Shown here one piece after another: positions 14,586 through 20,016 of a DNA stretch of 20,016 nt. Source of the DNA: Oscillospiraceae bacterium (GTDB taxonomy: Bacteria > Bacillota_A > Clostridia > Oscillospirales > Oscillospiraceae). A program made the translations under genes and the position numbers. Location: positions 1-20,016 of the forward strand of contig JAETOP010000069.1 of NCBI GenBank assembly GCA_021771675.1. The letters are read 5' to 3'. Under the pieces are notes generated by a model. That model saw nothing but the letters and a program-made list of their open reading frames with translations, made no database searches and was not told the DNA's origin. How positions within the stretch are numbered: the first letter of the stretch is position 1; the number at the start of each line of letters is the position of its first letter.

Positions 14586-14645
14586 GAGCAAAGCTCATCA
14601 TTCCGTCCTTCGGACGGAATGCGAAAAAGGGACGTCCCTTTTTCG
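14586..14645 (-). other. Three consecutive hairpins in the sugar operon leader
   Basis: The leader between promoter and binding-protein gene holds, in minus-strand order: a 24-bp perfect palindrome (14622-14645, core AAAAAGGGACGTCCCTTTTT); a 9-bp stem with a three-base loop (ATTCCGTCC at 14600-14608, GGACGGAAT at 14612-14620); and a short GAGC-TTT-GCTC hairpin (14586-14596). Only about 60 bases remain before the start codon. They may protect the mRNA, regulate elongation, or be inserted palindromic repeats. I do not recognise a known riboswitch. Confidence 0.6.
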
Positions 14646-14665
14646 TCAGTATGCAAAAAACGTCG

Positions 14666-14681
14666 AAACGCTTAAACGTTT
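14666..14681. promoter_or_regulatory. LacI-type operator of the sugar operon
   Basis: AAACG-CTTAAA-CGTTT is an imperfect palindrome with a TTAA centre, in the style of LacI/GalR-family (including CcpA-like) sites. It begins 12 bases downstream of the -10 box and so covers the early transcribed region, a position that would block transcription. Longer flanks (CGAAA...TTTCG) add symmetry. No LacI-family gene is in the window, so the regulator is encoded elsewhere. Confidence 0.6.
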
Positions 14682-14693
14682 TCGTTTGCGATT

Positions 14694-14722
14694 ATTATAC
14701 ATGATTGATTCAAAAACGTCAA
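14694..14722 (-). promoter_or_regulatory. Strong sigma-A promoter of the sugar ABC operon
   Basis: On the minus strand TTGACG (14717-14722), a spacer of exactly 17 bases, and a perfect TATAAT (14694-14699). It lies about 170 bases upstream of the binding-protein start codon. A second TTGACA is present a few bases farther upstream. Confidence 0.85.
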
Positions 14723-15259
14723 GTATGTCAAATAAGTTTCGTCAAAATTGACCATTTATCCCCGAGCCAGCTTGTAAAGAATGCCGAAATTCTTTCCATC
14801 CTCCCTAAAAAATATATACTCAAAGCAGTAATTTTGTCATGTTATCGTCATGATTGCCGTGAAAAAAAGCAGGATTGCCCCCTATATTTTGGCACAGCCG
14901 CCCCTCTTTCGCCGCCAAAGGCCGCAATTTTCTGTGTTCAGTTATTGCGCTTTGCCAGAATTCCCCCTTCCCAGAAATGCAGGCATTCTGGTGTGTGCTG
15001 TGATTTAGACATAGAAATACCCCCTAAAATAGACTTTGGTTTTTCCCATGGTCTACTTTAGGGGGATCATATCAGGGCCGGGGGGCAGCTTTCTTTAGGC
15101 AACACCGCACAATAGGAGCTGCGGGTTTCGGCGGATCTTTTGTACCCACTCTTCAGTTTGGAAAAAGGGAAATACAAAAAGTATTCCGCCTTTCGGGGGA
15201 CTTTGATTGGGCACAAAATCTCTCGCCGAGAACCCTTGTCCTATTATGCTGTATTGCCT
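14723..15259. other. Gene-free region between the sugar operon promoter and aspS
   Basis: About 540 bases with no convincing gene on either strand; the open frames lack ribosome binding sites and family features. It contains the long hairpin at 15020-15065 and, near the aspS end, only weak inverted repeats (for example CCGCA/TGCGG around 15107-15126), with no clear U-tract terminator for aspS. Confidence 0.65.
15020..15065. other. Long hairpin of unknown function
   Basis: CCCCCTAAAATAGAC (15020-15034) and GTCTACTTTAGGGGG (15051-15065) form a 15-bp stem with one mismatch around a 16-base loop. There is no adjacent gene start and no clean U-tract. It could be the remnant of joined transposon ends, a small RNA structure or a terminator. 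Confidence 0.7.
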
Positions 15260-17032
15260 TTATTCTTCTACGTTCAGGGCAATGTGGACATCGTCCAGCT
15301 GCTTCTGCTCCACAGTGCTGGGAGCGCCCATCATCAAATCCTGGGCGTTCTTGTTCATGGGGAAGGTGATGACCTCCCGGATGCTCTCCTCGCCGGTGAG
15401 CAGCATAATCAGCCGATCCACACCGGGGGCTGCGCCTGCATGGGGGGGAGCGCCGTAGGAGAAGGCGTTGTACATGGCGGGGAACTTGGCCTTCACCGCA
15501 TCCTCTCCCAGGCCCACCATCTGGAAGGCCTTGACCATGATCTCCGGGTCGTGGTTCCGGACGGCGCCGGAGGCGGACTCGTAGCCGTTCACCACCAGGT
15601 CATACTGGTTGGCGTTGATGGCCAGCAGCTTCTCGGTATCCCCTTCGGCCGCCTCCAAAGCTTCCAGGCCGCCCTGGGGCATGGAGAAGGGGTTGTGGCA
15701 GAATTCCAGAGCACCGGACTCCTCGCCGATCTCGTACATGGGGAAGTCCACAATCCAGCACAGGGCGTACTGCTCCTCGTCGAAGTGGCCGGGAACCCGT
15801 CTGCCCAGCATGGTGCGGATGACGCCGGCGGTCTTCTGAGCGGCGGCCTTCTTTCCGGCGGCCATGCACACAAAGCTGCCGGGCTTGAGATTCAGCTTCT
15901 CCTTCAATGCGTCGCTCCGATCCGCCAGGAATTTGGAGATTCCGCCGGCGAGGGCGCCGTTTTCGTCCACCTTGAACCAGCAGGCCTTGTTGCCGGTCTG
16001 AACCTCCACGTCGGCCAGAAGCTTGTCAATCCACTTCCGGGCCTGGGTGAAATTGTCCACCGCCACCGCCTTGACCGTGGCCCCCTCGAAGGGGCCGAAG
16101 CCGCAGCCCTGAACCGCATCGGAAATATCCTGGATTTCCAGGTCGATGCGCAGGTCAGGCTTGTCGGAGCCGTAGCGCTCCATAGCTTCCTTATAGGGAA
16201 TGTGCCGGAAGGGAGCCTGGGAAATCCGACGGTACTTGCCGAACTTCTGGAACACGGGCACCAGCACATCCTCCAGGGTGGACAGCACGTCCTCCTGGGA
16301 GGCGAAGGCCATCTCCATATCCAGCTGATAGAACTCGCCAGGGGTACGGTCGGCCCGGGCGTCCTCGTCCCGGAAGCAGGGGGCGATCTGGAAATACTTG
16401 TCAAAGCCGGCGGTCATCAGCAGCTGCTTGAACTGCTGGGGCGCCTGGGGCAGGGCGTAGAATTTGCCGGGATGATTCCGGGCGGGCACCAGGTAGTCCC
16501 GTGCCCCCTCGGGGCTGGAAGAGGTGAGGATGGGGGTGGTGATCTCCAAAAAGCCCTTCTCGGTCATCAGCCGCCGCAGCTCCGCCACCACCTGGCAGCG
16601 CAGCACAATATTGGACTTGACGGCGGGGTTGCGCAGGTCCAGGAAGCGGTATTTGAGGCGGGTATTCTCGTCGGCCTCCCGGGACTTGTTGATCTCAAAG
16701 GGGAGCTGGTTGTGGACGCACTTGCCCAGCACCCGGATGGTTTCCGGCACCACTTCGATGTCGCCGGTGGGGAGCTTGGGGTTCTTGCTCTCCCGCTCCC
16801 GGACGGTGCCGGTAACGGAGATGGTGGATTCCTTGTTGATGGGCTTGACGGCCTTCATCATTTCCTCGGTCTCCACCACCACCTGGGTGGTGCCGTAGAA
16901 ATCCCGGAGCACCAGGAAGGCAAAATTGGAGCCCACCTCCCGGACATTTTCCACCCAGCCGACAATGGTAACCTGCTTGCCCGCATCCGCCAGGCGCAGC
17001 TCGCCGCAGTTATGAGTTCTGGATTGCTTCAT
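15260..17032 (-). CDS. aspS: Aspartyl-tRNA synthetase
   Basis: 590 residues, the normal length of bacterial-type AspRS, which charges tRNA-Asp using ATP. The anticodon-binding OB domain occupies about 1-105 (VTIVGWVENVREVGSNFAFL). Class II core motif 2 is FRDEDARADRTPGEF at about 220-234, and TSSSPEGARDYLVP and LPQAPQQFKQLLM are typical AspRS segments. A GAD insertion domain occupies about 290-410, and motif 3 is GAAPGVDRLIML with Arg540. Motif 3 reads GAAPGVDR rather than the commoner GIAFGLDR. AGAGAGG lies eight bases before the ATG. It is transcribed divergently from rsmF. Whether it also charges tRNA-Asn cannot be judged here. Confidence 0.96.
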   Translation of the reverse strand: MKQSRTHNCGELRLADAGKQVTIVGWVENVREVGSNFAFLVLRDFYGTTQVVVETEEMMKAVKPINKESTISVTGTVRERESKNPKLPTGDIEVVPETIRVLGKCVHNQLPFEINKSREADENTRLKYRFLDLRNPAVKSNIVLRCQVVAELRRLMTEKGFLEITTPILTSSSPEGARDYLVPARNHPGKFYALPQAPQQFKQLLMTAGFDKYFQIAPCFRDEDARADRTPGEFYQLDMEMAFASQEDVLSTLEDVLVPVFQKFGKYRRISQAPFRHIPYKEAMERYGSDKPDLRIDLEIQDISDAVQGCGFGPFEGATVKAVAVDNFTQARKWIDKLLADVEVQTGNKACWFKVDENGALAGGISKFLADRSDALKEKLNLKPGSFVCMAAGKKAAAQKTAGVIRTMLGRRVPGHFDEEQYALCWIVDFPMYEIGEESGALEFCHNPFSMPQGGLEALEAAEGDTEKLLAINANQYDLVVNGYESASGAVRNHDPEIMVKAFQMVGLGEDAVKAKFPAMYNAFSYGAPPHAGAAPGVDRLIMLLTGEESIREVITFPMNKNAQDLMMGAPSTVEQKQLDDVHIALNVEE

Positions 17033-17070
17033 AGGAAAAGCCTCTCTTGTTTCTGATTTTTCGTTTTAGT

Positions 17071-17099
17071 ATTTTCTCACAAAAGAGGAGAAATGTCAA
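17071..17099 (-). promoter_or_regulatory. Probable aspS promoter
   Basis: Minus-strand TTGACA (17094-17099), 17 bases, then GAAAAT (17071-17076), about 38 bases before the aspS start codon. The -35 box is perfect and the -10 box is a four-of-six match. Confidence 0.65.
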
Positions 17100-17116
17100 T
17101 CATTTCAGCGGCCGCC

Positions 17117-17145
17117 TTGAAATATTTGCCTGGGAGTGGTATGAT
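17117..17145 (+). promoter_or_regulatory. Probable rsmF promoter
   Basis: TTGAAA (17117-17122), 17 bases, TATGAT (17140-17145), 32 bases before the rsmF start codon. The -35 boxes of this promoter and the divergent aspS promoter are separated by only 17 bases. Confidence 0.72.
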
Positions 17146-17177
17146 GGAGCAAAAGTAATTCCCACGGGAGGAAAACC

Positions 17178-18467
17178 ATGCTTCCTGAATTGTTTCTCCA
17201 GAGAATGCGCACCCAGCTGGGGGCAGAATATGACGAGTTTCTCCTGAGTCTCCAGCGGCCCCGGGCGGTAGCCCTGCGGTTTAATCCGATGAAAGGGCGG
17301 GCCCCAAAGCTGGACTTTGTGGGGGAAAGGGTTCCCTGGGAGCCCATGGGATATTATTATGACCCCCAGGCCCGGCCCGGGCTGCATGTATACCATGAGG
17401 CAGGCGTATATTATCTACAGGAAGCCAGCGCCATGGCCCCGGTGGCCCTGTTGGACCCCCAGCCGGGAGAGCGTGTTCTGGACCTCTGCGCCGCCCCCGG
17501 CGGCAAATCCACCCAGATCGCCGGGCGGATGCGGGGGGAGGGGCTGCTGCTGTGCAATGAATACAGCCCCAAGCGGGCTAAAATTCTCTCTCAAAATGTG
17601 GAGCGTCTGGGGATCGCCAACGCCATCGTGACCAACGAAACGCCCCTGTCCCTCTCCCGGCGGCTGCCTGACTTTTTCGACCGGGTACTGGTGGACGCCC
17701 CTTGCTCCGGCGAGGGCATGTTCCGCAAGGAGGAGGCAGCCGTCACCGATTGGAGCCCGGAGACAGTGGAAATGTGCGCCCGCCGTCAGGATGAAATTCT
17801 GGACTGCGCCGCCGGTCTGGTAAAGCCCGGGGGGCGACTGGTCTACTCCACCTGCACCTTCGCCCCCCAGGAGGACGAGGAGGCAGTTCTCCGCTTTTTG
17901 GATGCCCACCCGGATTTTGCCCCGGAGCCGGTGGAAGCCCCCTGGTTCGCCGAAAGCGGCCCGGCCATGTACCGGCTCTGGCCCCACAAGCTGCTGGGGG
18001 AGGGACATTTTGCCGCCGTTCTGCGTAGAATGGGGCAGCTGGAGAATCATTACGCTCCCCCTTCCGGCGAAAAGCTTCCCCGGTCATGGGAGGATTTCGC
18101 AGTGGAGCTGGGCATTCAGCTGCCGCCGGGCCGGGGAATTTTCTTTGGGCAGACGCTCTACTGGGCCCCCGCCGGGATGCCGGATATTGAGGGGCTGCGG
18201 GTGCTCCGCCCCGGCCTGGAGCTGGGAACCGTAAAAAAGGATCGGTTTGAGCCTGCCCACGCCCTGGCTCTGTGGCTGAAAGAATGCACGCGCCAGGCAT
18301 CCTACCCGGCAGACAGCGCAGAAATCCGCTCTTTCCTCCATGGAGATGTGATCCCCTGCCCCGAGAAGGGCTGGTGCCTGGTAAAGACAGGCGATTTTTC
18401 CCTGGGCTGGGGTAAGGGAGACGGAAGGCAGCTGAAAAATCACTACCCCAAGGGTTTACGTAAATAA
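17178..18467 (+). CDS. rsmF: RsmF/RsmB-type rRNA cytosine-C5 methyltransferase
   Basis: 429 residues. The class I SAM-dependent RNA m5C methyltransferase core carries the SAM-binding loop DLCAAPGGKS (102-111). The two cysteines of the family mechanism are Cys176 in DAPCSGEGMFRK and Cys226 in YSTCTF, the latter being the covalent nucleophile. The N-terminal 95 residues are the usual extension (FNPMKG, YYLQEASAMAP). The C-terminal 150 residues, with LWPHKLLGEGHFAAVL and LKNHYPKGLRK, form the PUA-like RNA-binding part seen in RsmF/YebU proteins. The expected target is a cytosine of 16S rRNA, but the exact base cannot be predicted. GGGAGG lies six bases before the ATG. No clear terminator separates it from murA. 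Confidence 0.9.
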   Translation: MLPELFLQRMRTQLGAEYDEFLLSLQRPRAVALRFNPMKGRAPKLDFVGERVPWEPMGYYYDPQARPGLHVYHEAGVYYLQEASAMAPVALLDPQPGERVLDLCAAPGGKSTQIAGRMRGEGLLLCNEYSPKRAKILSQNVERLGIANAIVTNETPLSLSRRLPDFFDRVLVDAPCSGEGMFRKEEAAVTDWSPETVEMCARRQDEILDCAAGLVKPGGRLVYSTCTFAPQEDEEAVLRFLDAHPDFAPEPVEAPWFAESGPAMYRLWPHKLLGEGHFAAVLRRMGQLENHYAPPSGEKLPRSWEDFAVELGIQLPPGRGIFFGQTLYWAPAGMPDIEGLRVLRPGLELGTVKKDRFEPAHALALWLKECTRQASYPADSAEIRSFLHGDVIPCPEKGWCLVKTGDFSLGWGKGDGRQLKNHYPKGLRK

Positions 18468-18473
18468 TTTTTC

Positions 18474-18502
18474 TTTACACCGCCGGAAAACTATGATAAT
18501 AT
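18474..18502 (+). promoter_or_regulatory. Probable murA promoter
   Basis: TTTACA (18474-18479), 17 bases, TAATAT (18497-18502), about 50 bases upstream of the TTG start and directly after the rsmF stop codon. murA may also receive read-through from rsmF. Confidence 0.65.
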
Positions 18503-18552
18503 AGCAGGACTAATCCGCATTTTCCGAAACTATCGCAAGGAGAGGATCATCC

Positions 18553-19818
18553 TTGGCCATATATGAAATCAATGGCGGTAAACCGCTGAACGGCTCCGTT
18601 GGCATCAGCGGCGCAAAAAACGCAGCGGTGGCAATCCTGCCGGCGGCACTGCTGGTCAGCGGCAAATGCCGGATCGAAAATGTCCCCGATATTTCCGACG
18701 TGCGCATTCTTCTGGATATTCTGGAGGGGATGGGGGCCGACATCGTCTGTCCCGAGGCCCATGTGGTGGAGATTGACTGCACCGCCGTCCAGTGCACCGA
18801 GCCCAATTCGGATCTGGTGCGGGAAATCCGGGCCAGCTACTATCTCATGGGGGCGCTGCTGGGCCGATTCGGCAAGGCCCATGTGGCCCTGCCCGGGGGG
18901 TGCAGCTTTGCCTCCCGGCCCATTGACCAGCACGTCAAGGGCTTCCTGGCTCTGGGGGCGGACGTGGACGAAACGGAGGACTATGTGGCTCTGAAGCCGG
19001 GCCCCGACGGATTGCAGGGCAACCGGGTGAGCCTGGATATGGCCTCTGTGGGGGCTACGGTGAACATCATGATTGCCGCAACCCTGCTTCCCGGCCAGAC
19101 CGTCATCGAAAACGCCGCCAAGGAGCCCCACATCGTGGACCTGGCCAACTTCCTGAATACCATGGGGGCCCGGATCTCCGGTGCAGGCACCGATACTGTG
19201 AAGATTCGGGGGGTCAACGCTCTGCGGGGCGGCACTTATACCATCATCCCCGATCAAATCGAGGCAGGTACTTATCTGGCCGCTGTCACCGCCACCGGGG
19301 GCAATGTGCTGGTTCAGAACGTGATTCCCAAGCATTTGGAGTGCATCACCTCCAAGCTTCAGGAGATGGGTGCCCGGATCATCCCCTTTGACGATGCGGT
19401 GCGAATTATCAGCACCGGCCACCTGCGCCAAACTACAGTAAAAACCCGGCCCTACCCTGGCTTTCCCACGGATATGCAGGCCCAGGTCTGTGTGTGCATG
19501 TCTCTGGCAAAGGGCGTCAGCCGTCTGACAGAGTCCGTGTATGAGACCCGTTTTTTCGGCTACTGCAAGGAGCTGGCAGCCATGGGCGCCAAAATCGAAA
19601 TTGAGAGCAAAACCGCCACCGTGCAGGGCGTGGATCATTTGGAGGGGGCTGCCGTCTCCGCCCATGACCTGCGGGCCGGAGCGGCCCTGGTGATTGCAGG
19701 CCTGGCGGCCAGGGGTACCACCCAAGTACAAAACATCCACTTTGTAGAGCGGGGCTATGAGGATATGATCGGCAAGCTCTCCACCCTGGGGGCAGACATC
19801 CGCAGAATTGAGGAATAA
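18553..19818 (+). CDS. murA: UDP-N-acetylglucosamine 1-carboxyvinyltransferase
   Basis: 421 residues, full length. MurA joins enolpyruvate from PEP to UDP-GlcNAc, the first committed step of peptidoglycan synthesis, in the cytoplasm. The active-site pair Lys22-Asn23 lies in SGAKNAAVAILPA. The mobile loop GGCSFASRPID carries Cys117, equivalent to the Cys115 that fosfomycin alkylates, so the natural, drug-sensitive residue is present. The usual loop reads GGCAIGARPVD, so this is a mild variant. VALGAD-type repeats and the C-terminal RGYEDMIGKLSTLGADI are also typical. The start is a TTG, fixed by AAGGAG about ten bases upstream. Many Firmicutes have two copies (murA/murZ); which one this is cannot be told from the window. 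Confidence 0.95.
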   Translation: MAIYEINGGKPLNGSVGISGAKNAAVAILPAALLVSGKCRIENVPDISDVRILLDILEGMGADIVCPEAHVVEIDCTAVQCTEPNSDLVREIRASYYLMGALLGRFGKAHVALPGGCSFASRPIDQHVKGFLALGADVDETEDYVALKPGPDGLQGNRVSLDMASVGATVNIMIAATLLPGQTVIENAAKEPHIVDLANFLNTMGARISGAGTDTVKIRGVNALRGGTYTIIPDQIEAGTYLAAVTATGGNVLVQNVIPKHLECITSKLQEMGARIIPFDDAVRIISTGHLRQTTVKTRPYPGFPTDMQAQVCVCMSLAKGVSRLTESVYETRFFGYCKELAAMGAKIEIESKTATVQGVDHLEGAAVSAHDLRAGAALVIAGLAARGTTQVQNIHFVERGYEDMIGKLSTLGADIRRIEE

Positions 19819-19841
19819 TCCTGTCATACATCAACAAAACC

Positions 19842-19866
19842 AGCGCACTTCATGGTGAGGTGCGCT
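19842..19866 (+). terminator. Hairpin after murA, weak terminator candidate
   Basis: A perfect 7-bp stem AGCGCAC/GTGCGCT (19842-19848 with 19860-19866) lies 24 bases after the murA stop codon. No T-run follows, so a rho-independent terminator is doubtful. Confidence 0.35.
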
Positions 19867-19977
19867 CAGGCCGTCGAAAATCCCCTCTGGGGCTTTCCGG
19901 CGGAAGGATTGCAGTCTGCTTAGCGCACTCCTTGTGCGCCTGTGGCGCACAACTCGCACACACGCAGCCTGGAATGT

Positions 19978-20010
19978 ATTTTCCGCCACGCACATGTCGC
20001 GGCGGAAAAT
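19978..20010. other. Hairpin at the right edge of the window
   Basis: A perfect 10-bp inverted repeat ATTTTCCGCC/GGCGGAAAAT (19978-19987 with 20001-20010) surrounds a 13-base loop. Nearby sequence also contains short GTGCGC/GCGCAC pairs. The context is cut by the window end. Confidence 0.5.
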
Positions 20011-20016
20011 GATCTG

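Noticed and set aside
14705..15061. A 118-codon plus-strand open frame between the sugar operon and aspS
   Set aside because: It begins inside the sugar operon promoter, has no ribosome site and ends in the long hairpin; composition does not look coding.
15140..17056. A 638-codon plus-strand open frame opposite aspS
   Set aside because: Antisense shadow of aspS, without start signals or domain features.
18901..18935. Altered catalytic loop in MurA suggesting fosfomycin resistance
   Set aside because: The loop differs mildly from the common form but keeps the reactive cysteine (Cys117), so resistance by the Cys-to-Asp route is not indicated.
19831..20016. A minus-strand open frame of about 60 codons running in from the right edge
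   Set aside because: It spans several perfect inverted repeats, is Arg/Ala-rich and shows no family feature; it could be the end of a gene beyond the window, but nothing here supports it.

Overview
The window reads as a chromosomal segment of a GC-rich gut-type Clostridia, most likely Oscillospiraceae/Ruminococcaceae. The support is the Gram-positive gene content (an Asp23 plus fatty-acid-kinase A pair, a YesL-type protein, CUT1 sugar transport without a local ATPase, an ECF sigma factor paired with an 'LHAS'-motif membrane protein, a BspA-like leucine-rich-repeat surface protein), strong AGGAGG ribosome binding sites, TTG/GTG starts and sigma-A promoters. The family assignment is inference; no rRNA or tRNA gene is present to confirm it.

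Layout, left to right. (1) 1-260: a partial copy of a palindrome-rich intergenic repeat that runs into the 3' end of a minus-strand YihY/BrkB membrane protein gene (249-1091). (2) 1214-4995: a minus-strand operon, promoter to terminator: gpmI (phosphoglycerate mutase), an Asp23/Gls24 protein and a FakA-like DAK2 protein, ending in a bidirectional-looking terminator. (3) 5098-5531: the best-preserved copy of the repeat, a foldback element of about 434 bp with roughly 100-bp terminal inverted repeats. (4) 5551-7797, minus strand: an LRR surface protein with its own terminator, then an ECF sigma factor translationally coupled to a putative membrane anti-sigma protein, with a candidate ECF-type promoter upstream. 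(5) 7851-9982, minus strand: a cytoplasmic GH3 glycosidase of the beta-xylosidase-like type. (6) 10081-10450: a third repeat copy. (7) 10528-14722, minus strand: a sugar ABC transporter operon (substrate-binding protein, two permeases, YesL-like protein) with a strong promoter, a LacI-type operator over the start of transcription, a structured leader, an intercistronic hairpin and a strong terminator. (8) 14723-15259: non-coding, with a long hairpin at 15020-15065. (9) aspS (minus) and rsmF (plus) diverge from back-to-back promoters, followed by murA (plus) with its own promoter and a TTG start.

Functionally, the middle third looks like a glycan-use locus: the transporter brings in an oligosaccharide and the GH3 enzyme could split it inside the cell. 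The two are separate transcription units and no shared operator is visible, so the link is inferred from adjacency. The outer parts are housekeeping (glycolysis, lipid/envelope, tRNA charging, rRNA methylation, peptidoglycan).

The most unusual content is not a gene. It is the modular, hairpin-rich repeat family present in three places at operon boundaries. Its stems differ in sequence between copies but keep their pairing, and one copy appears to have supplied the last codons and stop of the brkB gene.
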